Source of the DNA: Apiosordaria backusii
Lineage: Eukaryota; Ascomycota; Sordariomycetes; Sordariales; Lasiosphaeriaceae
Assembly: GCA_030549205.1 (NCBI GenBank)
Contig: JAUKTV010000003.1
Span: forward strand, 1,116,001 to 1,180,000
DNA length: 64,000 bases
Direction: 5' to 3'
Below are positions 32,867 through 45,093 of this stretch, in pieces (within the stretch, counting starts at the first letter, position 1; each line of letters begins with the position of its first letter). Both the position numbers and the translations under genes were made by a program. Under the pieces are notes generated by a model, which saw nothing but the letters and a program-made list of their open reading frames with translations, ran no database searches and had not been told where the DNA came from.

Positions 32867-35192
32867 TTAGGCGAGCTCTGCCTTCAACACTTCCTGAACC
32901 TTGGGAGGCAGAGACTCTATGACATCGCCAATCATTTTTCGCATCGTCGCCGACTGCTCTTGAACCTTGGGGTAATCCTGATCCAGAGCCTGGGCCGCCT
33001 TCAGGCACTTCGCGGCTAGCACGTACTTTTCTAAAAGGCTGTGTTAGCAAAGTGGACTTTTCCATTCTTATCAAGGTGCACAAAACTCACTTCTGCGGAT
33101 GTAGACCTCAAAACCCGCAATCTGACCCTCAATATTCTTGGGACTAAACTGAAGAAGTGGCTCCAAGAACTTCATGGCATCCCCGAGGGGATCCTTCGTC
33201 TCCGCCAGCTTTACGCCATTTGGGTCATCGTCCTTTTTCTTGACATCCTCCTCCTTGTCTTTCTGCGCCTTGTTGGGGTTCTGCTTAGCAGCACGTTCCG
33301 CGGCTTCCCTCTCGGCTTTTTGCGCCTCTTTCTTGGCCTTCTTCGCCGCCTTCTTCTTCTCGGCGGCATCTTCTCCGTTGGCGTTGTCACCCTTGGTGCC
33401 GTTGGCACGGTTTGCGCCTTCTGGCTTGTCGTACATCGAGAGGTAAAGGTTCACGGCGTCCAGGGCGGCCCGGAAGTAGAACGGATGCTCCCGAAGCTTG
33501 TCCTCCCAGCGAATCATATCCATGTATGCACGAATCTGACCTTTGCGAAGAGAGAAGCTGTGGAAGTCGAACTGGTCCTCTTGCCATATGTCGAAAATGT
33601 TGAATACGGTGTGGTAGCGCTTCAAAGCTAGAGCAACGTTGCCGCGTCGTTGCCACGCCTCGCCATCCTCGGTCAAGAACCACATGGCCTGCATATCGAT
33701 CAAATCACCCAAGGGGCCACCAACGGTCTCGGCCCTTGTGAACAGGCCGAGTGTGTTGAGCGCCTTTTCATTCTCATTGTTCCTCAGCTGGTACTTGGCG
33801 GCCTTGGTGTTGATGTAGCGGTCCTTTGTATCGAGCAAGCGAGCCTGGTCCATGGCCTTGGCAGCCTTCGCGATGTCGCCCTGGTGCTTGAAGATTCTCG
33901 CCTTTGTCATTTGAAAGTCCACGCTCTTGGGATCCAGCTCGATAGCCTTCTCAACATACTCGAGGGCTTTGGAAAGATCGCGACTCATGTAATAGTTGTA
34001 ATGCTGGGCAAGGAAGAAAAGAGCGGCTCCTTCGCCCTTGGAGCTGTCGCTGCTGGCCTGTGTGTTCGAGTCCTTGAGTTCCTGGAGATACTCTTCTGCC
34101 AGAGAAGGAAGTGTGTCCTTTTTGTACGAGTCGAAGTACAAGTGCTTAAGGTTAGCAAAGGTCGAAGGCACGCCCTTGTTGAACATGAGGGCTAGGTAGG
34201 CCTTGGCTGCGCTTCGGAACTCGTTGCCTGTATACCGACAGTCAGAAGAGTTTCTTATATCGATGTTTCCAAGCAAAGGTGCGCATACCTGTCAAAAAGT
34301 CCAAGGGCAAACGACGAGCAGCATCGGAACGGGGATACTTGGTGCTGTATTCATCAAAAATGGCCTTTTGCGCAGCCTCGTCCTCGGCAGTCAGGCCCAA
34401 CACCTCCACCAAGCGCTTATAGTAGTCGGGATGGTCCGGATTCCGGTCGATCAGCGCCCGATATGCTGTTGCCGCCTCCTCCTTCCGGCCAAGCTCAGCA
34501 AGATATCGGGCCCGGAGCTCCATGACAGCCAACCGGTCCAAGCACTTCTTGCACTCTTGTTCCAAGTGTTCCAAGGCCCGTTCTGTCTCTCCTTGCTCAG
34601 CAATAATCGAGTTTTTGTAGAGAAGTGCTTCCGAGTTCTCAAAGTCGGTCCTCGCAGGAGCCGCTGAAACCGACTTCTCATAAGTGGTCAGAATCCTCTC
34701 AGCTTCTTGAAGGTTGCCCTCGAGATGGTAGGCAATGGCGAGTGCTGTCCAGTTCTGACGCAGTTGCGGCCGCGCCTTAAGCATTGCAAACCTGCTCTGA
34801 ACATATCCCTCATAGTCGCGCGTTTGAACCTGGAGGATGGCCAGGTCACGCTGGATCTGTTGCGACTCGGGCTCGAGCTTGAGGGCAAACTTGTAGGCCT
34901 TGATTGCCTCTTCAAAATTCTTGTTGGTGCGATAGAGGATGCCGTAGACATGCCAACAAATGTGTGACTTGAAGTCGACCTTGAGCGCTTCCTTGGCCAA
35001 GTTGAAGGCCTCCTCAGTCTTGCCCTGTGCGTTCATGATCAGGGCCTTCATCGACATGGTGTCGCCATGCTTGGGGTTCCTCTTCAAGATCTGCTCGGCC
35101 GCCTTGAGGCCCGCCCTGTATCGCTTCTCTTCATAGTCGCGGATGACTTGACGAAAGAGATTGGCCTCTTTCGTACTGAGTATTTGCGGCAT
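32867..35192 (-). CDS. nat1: NatA acetyltransferase auxiliary subunit Naa15 (Nat1)
   Basis: Ribosome-anchoring scaffold of the NatA complex, which acetylates N-terminal Ser/Ala/Thr/Gly of nascent proteins together with catalytic Naa10. Exons (minus) 35192-34289, 34227-33091, 33030-32867, giving 734 aa. Joins give DFLTGNEFRSAAKAY and YIRRKKYVLAAKCL. Seen: TPR-like helical repeats along nearly the full length (for example RYRAGLKAAEQILKRNP and SHICWHVYGILYRTNKNFEEA), and a Lys/Glu-rich charged stretch at about residues 560-620 (KKKAAKKAKKEAQKAERE) that is typical of Naa15. The last exon is 164 nt and ends EVLKAELA. Start at the first ATG (MPQILSTKEANLF), which matches the family. Confidence 0.94.
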
Positions 35193-35933
35193 CGGGACGG
35201 ATTGCGGGGTTGCGTGTGTTGGGGAGTCGTTCGAGATGGGGAAGGGGGCAGCGGAGGCAGCGTTAGCTCGGCCTGCTGCGGGTGGAGGACAAGGCGGTTG
35301 TCGGCTTGGGCCCTAACGTCGCTCGGCTGCGTGATGTGTGCGACAATGGCGGAGAGAGGGAGCGAGAGTGCACCGGCCGAGTGATGCTAACTGTGTATGC
35401 CAAATGTCAGATGTCAAGCTAGTGTGACCAGTGAATGGTTGGTGGGGTTAAACTGACATAGAGGGTGGCTCCTCAATTGGGGGTCTCTTGCAGAACGTGC
35501 CGGGGATGGGAGCCGGCCTGTTCTCAACAGTCGTCTCTGTGTTTTGGAACGTCAAAAATCGTGCGGTCTGCGGGATGCTGAAGGTGGTGTTGCACTTTCG
35601 CACAATGCGGCGGCCGATCAATGTGGACTGCTTTGGACTGAGCAATTGGAGGGCGAGTTTCCTTCAGACCCCACCACAGCACGCCTAACCCCCGGACTCG
35701 GGCCTCTCGGCAGCCACCGGGAGCTTCAAAGCTTCATCTGAGCTCCCGTCCTTGGCAACCCGGCGGGAAAGCCATCTCGACTGCCGGAATCTTGAGTGGT
35801 TAAGAGTTGGCTTTTGTTTTTATTTCACAAGTTCTACATACTCATACAGCCACAGCAACCCTTGTGGAATTCCTATCTTTACATCACCCGACCCCCCCCT
35901 ATCTCAACACATCCGGAGACCTGATACTCGAAG
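35193..35933. other. Intergenic region between naa15 and mix23
   Basis: Promoter of naa15 and the 3' region of mix23. GC-rich near the naa15 start. No coding region recognised. Confidence 0.55.
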
Positions 35934-36563
35934 CTAGGAGGCCGTATATAGCTTTCGCCAGCGAGCCAGGGCATCTTCCCAGCTATTCTCGATATCACCA
36001 CATCTCTCCTTGACAATTCCCCAGGTTCTTGCCCGAACGATGTTTTCAACGCCCATCTCCTGTCGAAGAATGGCCGCCAACTGCTCGGTTCGAGCCTCTC
36101 GCGGGAAAAAGCGCGCCGAGTATGGATCGAGTCTTTCGTCCACAACGCGCTCCCGGTTCTTCTCCTTTTCGGCCTCCCTGAGAGTAACTTCAGGGTCATC
36201 AGGGTCGGGGCTCGTGGCTACTAATGTGCAATAGCTCAACACATCAGACCGAGACTGCCACGATGGGAACAGCACCTGGTCCTTGAAAGCTTGGCAGGAC
36301 TCTATATCAATCTGCCGTGCGGCAGGCCGCGAGCCCAGGCGGGCTGTTGACGTTGGATCAAAGCCTGCTCTGGATGGTGTTGCTAGAGCGTTGAGGTTTT
36401 GTGTAATTGTATCATCAATACTGCCTCTCGACAGCCGAAGAAAATCTTGGGGGTCCAGAGTTAGCTGGAGTTCAGTCTGGGTACGATGAGGCTTACCTCT
36501 GAGAACGGTGGTTGAGAAGCAAAACTGTGGGGTCAGTGGCGGTAATGAGGACGGCTGGGTCAT
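35934..36563 (-). CDS. mix23: Mix23 (Cid2/CCDC58 family), mitochondrial intermembrane space protein
   Basis: Mix23 is an intermembrane-space cysteine-motif protein linked to mitochondrial protein import. Exons (minus) 36563-36497 and 36445-35934, giving 192 aa. The 51-nt intron 36496-36446 (gtaagc...gctaact...caag) is a multiple of three and has no stop, so the frame also reads straight through; removing it gives CFSTTVLRDFLRLSRGSIDDTI, matching the animal homologue pattern C..F..LL...R..DD.I..LN. Seen also: CQAFKDQV, then LSYC 22 residues on, and C-terminal QEMGVENIVRARTWGIVKERC. The start is chosen at MTQPSS. The frame is open upstream to an ATG at 36839, so a 92-residue Pro/Ala-rich N-terminal extension is possible. 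Confidence 0.82.
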   Translation of the reverse strand: MTQPSSLPPLTPQFCFSTTVLRGKPHRTQTELQLTLDPQDFLRLSRGSIDDTITQNLNALATPSRAGFDPTSTARLGSRPAARQIDIESCQAFKDQVLFPSWQSRSDVLSYCTLVATSPDPDDPEVTLREAEKEKNRERVVDERLDPYSARFFPREARTEQLAAILRQEMGVENIVRARTWGIVKERCGDIENSWEDALARWRKLYTAS

Positions 36564-39500
36564 TGCGACAGATGCGGGAGGCCCTGCTGGTGGTGCTGGA
36601 GTATTGGAAGAGGGAGCAGTCTCCTGAGATGGAGCTGCTGGTTTTGACCACAAGACACCCGCCACCTTGTCAAACACGCGATTCCTTGACGATGAGGGAT
36701 CCAGGACGTCGGTTCCAGGACGGTCTGCGCCCAGGCTACTGTTTATATTCACGAATACTGATCTGACAAAGGGTTGTACAGTGTCAAGTCGTGATAGTGC
36801 TTGAAAATCACCTGGTAGACTTTGGAGGTTGACGCACATCCAACTTGAGCTTGTCTTGAAATTCAAAGTGGCGTCACCCCGCGCTCGGCTTTGGGCGATT
36901 CATAATTGCGCCATGGTTCGCTCTGGCCCACCCGCAAATGCCCAAAGTCAGCCGCCAATCAGATCGCTCAAAATACTCTGATCCAGAATTGCACAGGAAA
37001 GTGCCGGCGCCAAAACACAACGACAACAATTCAGACCACAAAACTTCTACGATACGAATAGACCTCCTCGTCACAGTGTTATCCAGCGTATTCACAAGAA
37101 TGGTGGCTTCAAAATGAGAGCTTCCCGCTAAAAATCATTCTGGCCTTGCAGTGTAACACGAGTAGTCTGGCGCTCTTTCACTCACGTACAGAAGCTGCAA
37201 ACTAGTATTCAAGCAACCCTGATCCTGTTACTTTCTTGAAGAGTATCACAGGGTTCACATTGACTTGGTTGGTAGTGAGCAGGCCAAATCGCCGTCTACA
37301 CATGCTTTTCAGGGCCGGTCTGAGCTCTAAAATGACGCCAATCTGTATGTAATAACGGTGATATACCTGGCGCCGGCTGAGCATGTGTTCGAGCAACTCC
37401 ACCAAATATCCTCCACATCTGGGCCATCACCGGTCTTCATCAGCGCAGACAATGACTGACCTGGTTAAAGAAGCCGACCCGGTAGTATGTCACAGCCCAC
37501 ACGTTGAATGCGTGGGATGTGGTTTGACAGCTCGCCTCCTTAACGAGTGGTGGGTTTTTGCCAAACGCACCACATCAAGTGCCACATCGGATAGGCAAAC
37601 CATGACGGAAGCCCTTTCATTCTGACCGAACATACTATCCCAAAGGTCAATATTTACCACAACGAACAGAACCCCACGCAATACCCGATCAACAGCTATG
37701 AGAACCACCCAGACGGCATGTCGGCAACTATCAGACCGCCAAGCACGAGCCCATTCTTGAGCAACGTCTTCTTTCCTGCAAGCTCCCAGGTTTTCGGTCC
37801 GTTCATCGAGGAGAGCAACATGGCTACATCGTGCTCCAGGTGGTGGGATATGGCCAAGTGTTCACTCTGAGGAATTCGAAGCCGGTTCCACCATATTTCA
37901 AGCCCAGGCAAAACAACCTGGAGGAAGAGGAAACCATTTCGTGGCGCTGGACATACAAGCTTTGGTCCTAGTCCAATGTCCGTCGGAACAGCAGGGCGAC
38001 TCAGCCGAAACAGACGCTGCTCCGGACGTGCAGTCCTGAGGCCATGTCCTCACTTGAGCCCGCCCAGCTGCATCTGCAACGCTGACGTGTCGTTGAAATG
38101 TGCACGTCTCTGGAAAGATATCGCAGAGCAGTCGGTGATATGGGTGGTGGGAGAGAGAAGAGAACCGTGAGCGGCTGCATCTGCGGCGAGATACGGGCGA
38201 GGCTCGACGATACAGAACGAGGGACAGGCATCGATGATGATGAGCCTACCGTGTAACAAGGTGTTCTGTCTGTCTGTATCCGGACTGAGTGCTTGAGGGG
38301 CTTGGCGTCCCTCCGGCGGTACTGGCCTGACCGGGCCGCAAAGCCGGACCGATTGAATCTGGCACTCCACAGCGGCACCTTGCGCGATCTGAAAATATGA
38401 CATGGAGACAACCATGGGCCGACGCATATCCTCCGAGTCGCTTCTGGTATCACGCTCCGCACAGATGCGTTAGGTTCCAGCCAACGTTGCATTCTCGACC
38501 CAGCGGAAAGCCAGCATCGCCCACGGTTCTCTCACGATCCCGGCTTTCAAATTTCATGGATTGCATATGCACGAGAGAGAAACGAGGCATCGAGACGCGC
38601 CTTGGCGCCGTGCAGACATGACAGACCACAGGCGATCGGCGCGGCAGGCAGAGGCGAGCAGCCTAATATGCCACGTTGAAATCAGCCAAAAGTCCATCAA
38701 TTTGGCCGATACTCGCCGCTCCCTGCCCGGATAACAGAGACCTGCTATAACGCTCTCCCAACCGCCAGAAAACGGGATGCTCGCCCGAGACGGAGGGGGG
38801 GGGAGTGGGGGGGGAAGAGGCAGAAGGCAGCAAGAAGCCATCGACAGCAACACACACCCACAACTACCCCAGAAGACGTCGAGGGTAAATGGCCGTCCCG
38901 GGAGTGGCCTCCTTAGCAGCATAGGCGAATGTGGAGGCGGGCCAACAGCGGATAATGTTCTTTGCAGCTCGTGTTGCCGCCATAGGCGATGCTCTTCGTC
39001 CCTTTATTGCTCTCGCGCAAGCGCTGATATGGTGGCTCATCTGGGGGCGGTAGTCGTGCCCGCTGAGCAGTCGAACATTCCCGTACCCTCGGCAAGGTAG
39101 GCTCATGCAAGCCTGAGGCGAAGCCTGCTGGTCAGCAGCGACCAGGCCGCAACCTTATGGCCGTGGTGATGGGCGACGAAGGTTGAGCACAACCCGGTAG
39201 CATGTGAAGTGGGGGTCCTGGTACTATTACTGACCCCAATCTCTTCATCTTCTTGCCTCATTGAATGCCACCAAGCCTCGTCGACCTCCCGACTCCAGAG
39301 GTTATCATAATATGAAGACGTACTCGCCCCTGGCCAGAAACAAGCGCTTGCATGGCTGGAGAACCTCCGGAAGCTATAGAAAACATGCCAGCCAGTACAA
39401 CTTGAGAGCTAACAGTTGTCATGATACAGCAGCCCTCATTATGTCTGTTCTGCCGGGACAAAGCGGTGCTGCACGGTTGACATGTTTCATATGGGATAAA

Positions 39501-42093
39501 GGGGTTTGTGGCCTGAACTTGTAGGGAGACTTTGCCGTCTTGCAGGAGACATCGCGGAGACATCTACGCGCCTCTCCGTCGCGGCTGGGGCCAAGGCAGC
39601 CAGCCATCTCCTTCTGCATGCCGGGGAACACAGACGAGCGGGCCAGCGGCGATAGGGGGGAGCCGATCTCATGAGAGCATCTGCAGGTCGCCAATTTGAG
39701 CCGCGGCACTTGATGCTATCCTCCTGGGCCACCACCATAATAGTTCTGCTCACATCTGTGGCGATAGTGTGGATGTGCTGGGCTCGTATCGCCTGGCCAC
39801 ATCCATGATATCTCTACACGCTCGGGTAACGAGGGAATATGAATATGCCTCGGTGAGAGCCCCTTCGGATACCTCATTGGGATGCCTCATCTCTACAAAA
39901 GAGATCAGCTAATGCATCGAGATGAGAAGGATGACAGCATCTTGTGATCGGGGCCTCCATTCTTTTAACCGACCTGTCAAGAGGCCATGGTGAAATGAAG
40001 ACGGAGACCCAAGTTTTTCCCCAGGTCATCTTTGAGGCCTGCGCCGCATGGAAGGGTTGTAGAAGTACGTTGGGTCTCCATGTCGGGCCCGAGGTTGCTG
40101 AACATATAATGCCGGTCGTTGATTCGGAGATTTACGCCCTTGTGAGCCAACGAGATGAGAAACAACAGGCTTGTTCATCACAGAAGATAATTCCGCATTT
40201 CAGCATCCCGTACCCCAATCGGTGATACTTGAAACTACAGCATCTCACACTTGGCGGTTGTTGAATTGTCACCAATAACAAACAACAAGGCGGTGTGGTG
40301 ATAGAACTGACGTTCGTTCCAGGGACGAGAAAGTACATACACAGGATCGGATTATGCCGGTGGATAACTTAATCGGTGGTCAAACTGAGATCAGCGCCCC
40401 TGGTCTGGGGGGGTGTTCGCTAATCGGTAGTCAAGACCGTTTTGTCGGCTCCAATTGCATTGGTGAGGAGGGCTCGAGAGGAAATCCGGAACTTGGGCCG
40501 CCATGAGCCGTCTGAAGTCAGAACCCGGCTCCCTGTGTGGCACCGTGGGCGTCGCTGCGAGTAGTGGTGACCATGGTCGAATAATTCCTGGCTCACTCAG
40601 GTCAGGTTGTTGGAACCTTGGCTTGGCCTTCCTCAGCAGAGCAGCTCATTTCATCTCCAATTTCAATCTCGAATTCTCACTCACAGCCTTTTCCATTTCC
40701 AGCGCTCGGTCTCGGTCGCGCAGTTGCCTTGCATTTTTGTACACCTTCTTCTTATGGAGGAGGCTCGAATTACACGAGTCCTTTTTCCATGCCTGTGCGT
40801 TTCCTGCCTCGGCTTCGACTGTATCCCAGCCGGGTGGATATTCTGTTCGAAGCATGTCTTGTCTTGTGATGAGTCCCGCCTACTTACATACACGTGTATA
40901 AAACCTGACGGGTTGGTTCATATTATGCTGTATTGTACACTATGTAAGGCAGGTGCTAGGTGCTGTACATAGGTACCTGATACACGGCGGTCCACATGTA
41001 TTTTAAGGTGTGGTCCACTCTCGTTTTAACCAAACGTCCAAACGCACAAACGGTCTCGCTTGTCATCCCCAGGATCCACACCGCTGATCCACTCGTTCAT
41101 GCCTCGACATCGAACTCGCTCGCTCGCTTCTGCCCGTGCCGGCTCCAACGAAGGAAAGGGGGCAAGCGACCTTGATCTTTTCCCCCAGGCCAGCTCTCCA
41201 CGTTCACCACCGTCTCGTGCCATGAGGACGACACCACCTTGGTCTCCAAAAGGGCAATACGCAGCTATGATCAAGAGGGGGTTTGGCGGGGGCGGTGGTG
41301 TATGGGCAGCGGTGGTTACTGGCCATAATTCATGCCTCTGCCGCCCCCATTGTAGAAGAGGTCCACTTCATTTTCCAGCGTCACCGATCCTAGCCAGGGG
41401 GAAGGTCAAAACAGCCTGTTTGACCTGGGTCACCGTTAAGTGAATTCTGCCCCATGGTCCATGCATCGTGCGTCTTCCCGGGCAGTCGAGAGGCCAGGGG
41501 AGGGGAGGAAGGAAGAGAGGAGGCAAAAACGGTCGTGTTAAGCTTCTTTTTGGTCGCACAAGAGGCGCCGCCCTTGTGCTGGCTGGAATTCATCGAAGGC
41601 AGGGATCACGCCGACGGCAGAAGCGAGCGATGGGCGGACGACAAGATCGTTAAGGCTCTCCCCCCTCCCCCAGGCCCCAGGCCCCGTTAAAAGGCCCGTA
41701 CGCCGCACAGCCAAGAGCAGGGGGTTGGCCCGGGACCCAAGGAGGGTGCTGCGGGAAAATAGTGACCAGCAAAGAACCAGGCAATGCAGCGCGCAAAACA
41801 TGCAGGCTCGAGGTCGCTTCGTGGTCGCTTCGTGGTCGCTTCGTGTCAGTGGCTCACAGCAGAGAAGCGCGCATTGTACTGTAGCTTCCTTGCACGCAGC
41901 CCAGAAAGCACAGGCCCGCCAATCTATGTATATACGTATCGTTGAATTTCTCGAGAGCAGCCACACACCCAACAACGGGCAGGTCCATCACTCGACGCAG
42001 GAAACCCGGCCCAGGGTCGCGTTCATCCCCTGGTCGCTTTTTTTTAGGGTCAGGAATCGTGGCTCCATAAAAAAATCTAATTAAATTCCCAGC
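36564..42093. promoter_or_regulatory. 5.5-kb gene-free divergent region between mix23 and the Zn2Cys6 gene
   Basis: The longest gene-free stretch outside the AT-rich island, of normal GC content and without RIP-like decay. Frames up to 163 codons exist (for example 38,001-38,492 minus, 40,503-40,901 plus) but none shows a family, codon pattern or splice structure I trust. Contains two 9-base G runs near 38,797-38,815 and an 11-bp tandem repeat at 41,812. Best read as a long regulatory region and leader of the transcription factor gene, possibly with non-coding transcripts. Confidence 0.45.
41812..41844 (+). repeat. Tandem repeat GGTCGCTTCGT x3
   Basis: Three perfect 11-bp units, about 250 bp upstream of the Zn2Cys6 transcription factor ATG. 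Confidence 0.85.
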
Positions 42094-45093
42094 ATGGCTC
42101 AATCCCCCGAGTCATCCCAGTTGCGACTGCAGTCGTCTCTGGATTCGAATCCCGTAAAGCCGCGCGTGCTGCCAAATATCAACACGCTCGACGACCACCA
42201 GTCCCTACCGGCCCAACCGCCATCACAACTGTCCCAGCCCTCGCAGCCCTCACAACACTACCACCCGCGCTACTGGACGCCGCCGCCGGCACAGGTTCAA
42301 GCACAAGCACAGACACAGGCACAGGCACCACCACCGTCACAGACGTCACAGCCTGCCAGTCTGTTAGAGAACACCAGCACTACCACTACCACCACCACCA
42401 CCACCACCACCAACGGCTGGGGACGCGGCGGTGAGAAGGAGACAGCCGATGAGAGCTCAAGCGTGAAGCCCAACAACGCTTACAGTCACGCGTCGGGTGC
42501 CAGTACTGCCCCTACCACTGCCATTGCTGTTGCCGCCGGTGCAACAGAGAATTCGATGCACGAAGTTCGGGGCGGCCAGTACGAGGCGCGATACAACGGC
42601 GACGCGCCAATGCTAACCGCGTCCATGATGTCCAACTCCCAGCCGCATCCCGGGCCTCCCCGTCAACCTGTCAGCTATGCCAGCTCGATGCCCTATCCTC
42701 CCGCCGGCCTGCCACCGTCCTCGCACTACCCTTACCCGCCGCAGGCCGTCCCGCCTCCCGATCCCTACCGACCGACCCCGACGTCCCTTCCCAGCATGCG
42801 AACCCTCGATCACGGACACGGGCACGGACACGGACACGGGCAGCCGCAGCCGCCACCACCACAGCAACACCAGCAGCACGGTATGGCGCTGGGTGGCCAC
42901 ATGGCAGCCCCAATGGCCCCGGGACCCTCGAGCATGGGATACCACTATGTCCACCCACACGTCTACGGTCTTCCAGACCCTTCTGCCGGCATGCGCTTTG
43001 CGATTCCGCCTGGCCTGGCGGCCGACCCGCGTATAGCTATGAGCGGAGGCAGACACAAGAAGGTACCGGAGAACCGGAACAGGCCCCTGATACCCCGGGA
43101 TGAGTCGGCCTGCTGACCATGAGCTTTTCGTTGTGGCTGACAGGAGATTAAGCGACGGACGAAAACCGGCTGTTTGACATGTCGCAAGCGCAGAATAAAG
43201 GTGCGTACAGGATTTTGTTTTGTTGTATTTCCTTCGTTTTCCCCCGTTCTCGTTGTTGCAGTAGGGCGGTTTGCAGACTGGCAATGTCGTGGTTGGTTGG
43301 CGTTGGACAGAGACGTTGTTGGGTAGAATTCGGTGTTGCGTTTAGCGCAAAAGCCTACTTTTATGTGTGGCTTTGTGGTTGGAACAAGAGCTGCCCGTTT
43401 TCTCGGGTCAACTTGATGCTTTCGCTTGTGATCGCTTCCGCCTGACGTCGGGGCTATTCCAAAGCGAGCAAACCAGCGAGCCACCCATCCTTCAGTTCCC
43501 GTTACCGAAGGCGCTTGGACAAGACCCCGAATTTTCGGCTCCAACTGCTTTCTCCCTGACGACCCCTCCTCAATCAATCACACACATTCTTCAAACCTCC
43601 GCACTGGTTCCAACTCAACCCAATTCCACTTGGTTCTAACGTGACATTCTCCGGTGCAGTGCGACGAGGGACACCCGACGTGCAACAATTGCAAAAAGTC
43701 GAAGCGCGAGTGCTTGGGCTACGACCCCATCTTCAAGCAGCAACCAGGCCCAGCAGCCATACAGCCTGCCCCGAATAATCAACAACCCCCCTCGACACCA
43801 GCCACGCTCGCGTCTCCCGCCCCGACCGTCCTGTCGTCCTCGACCGCGCATTCCTATCCTCCCACGACCGCGACCACAACCACGTACGCGCCCCCGCCCC
43901 CGCCCGCTTCAAGTGTTGCATTCGACTCGCCTGCATCTGCGCCGCCGCAGGGCCTCAAAACCGACCAAGCGTACGACTACGCCGCGGCCATCGACCCCGC
44001 TCTCCAAGGCGCCGAAGCCTCGAGCACGCCCGCGTCTCACTACCAGCATCATATTAGAGCTGAAGGGGGCATATCCCAAGTCGTTGGTGACAAGAACAAT
44101 CTGAGAGGTGGCACCCCATCCTCCCCTTCCACCTTGCCTGCGCTTGCGCAGACTCACTCGCGGGAGATCATGTCCGCTCATACAAGTTTCCCAGCAAAGA
44201 AAATGAAGGTCGATGAGCTGATAGCACTGGGGGGCGCCCTCCCCCCAGCACCCAGCTCGCCACCGTCCCCCGAGCTCATCGACGAGATGACGAAGCTATA
44301 CCACGAGGTCTACGTCCCAGGCCTAACCCTCTTCTTCGAGACGCAATGGTATAATCTCGCAAAGGACCGAGTCACGACAGTTTTCTCCGCGGCTACCCTC
44401 CCCAACGGCCAAACGCTTATTTCTCTCTTCGCTTCCTTCATCGAGTCCATTTCCAAGATCCGCGGCACCGACCCGACCAACATGGTGGCTTCGGGCCATC
44501 TCGAAACATGTGTGATCTGGGCACTCGCTCGTCTTCCGCTGCTGGCTTCCGCGAGCAGCGCTCACCCACCTTCCACATCAGTCTCTCCTGCGCAGGATTC
44601 TGCCGAGGCATGCGGCCGCCTGCGAGTTTTTGAGACGCTCATCTCAGGAGAAACGCTTGACAATAATCCCTTAACACCACCGGCGGCCAGCATGAGTCAA
44701 CCACGTAGGAGCGAGCTGGAATTTTGGTTTCACCTGGCGCAGTACCTTCTGCATACACATGCGTCACCTTCTGGTGCTACCACCCGAGAACATTTGCTTG
44801 GCCTTATGAGGTCTCTACTGGATGGTCGGGAAAATCGTGATGTGATTTACAGCATTGTTGTACTCCGCGAATTTACGGCGCGTTGGGACGCTGCCCCGAA
44901 CGAGCAAAACGTGGGTGCACATTTGGAAGAGTCGGATCCGCGCAGCAAGCTCGCAGTAGCCACAAGATTCATTCGGGATGAAGCTGCCTCAACCGGGGGG
45001 ACAACTAATGTCGTACGGCGTCTTTCCGATCTGGCTTATCGAGCATTCGTTCGGCCTGGTGTCAATGTCAACAAGAGCGGCAGAGGCGTCTAG
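42094..45093 (+). CDS. Zn2Cys6 (fungal zinc-cluster) transcription factor
   Basis: Nuclear DNA-binding regulator. Exons 42094-43062, 43144-43200 (57 nt) and 43660-45093, giving 819 aa. Introns gtaccg...gacag and gtgcgt...tgcag (459 nt). The zinc cluster is assembled across intron 2: C333 and C336 in GCLTCRKRRIK, then C343, C350, C353 and C360 in CDEGHPTCNNCKKSKREC. Before it lies a 323-residue disordered region rich in Gln, Pro, His and Thr, including a Thr run and a (GH)n run. After it comes LGYDPIFKQQPGP, a Ser/Pro/Thr linker, and a C-terminal helical domain (from KVDELIALGG; LYHEVYVPGLTLFFE) like the fungal-specific transcription factor domain 2. Which pathway it controls is not evident. 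Confidence 0.9.
42388..42411 (+). repeat. (ACC)8 microsatellite in coding sequence
   Basis: Eight ACC triplets in the N-terminal exon, encoding part of a threonine run. Likely variable in length between strains. Confidence 0.85.

Noticed and set aside
36564..36839. Possible N-terminal extension of Mix23
   Set aside because: The frame is open to an ATG at 36,839, but the added region is Pro/Ala-rich and the family normally starts close to the first conserved cysteine. Kept only as an alternative start.
40503..40901. 132-codon plus-strand frame starting with ATG
   Set aside because: No recognisable domain, and overlapping frames of similar length exist in the other phases; treated as chance.
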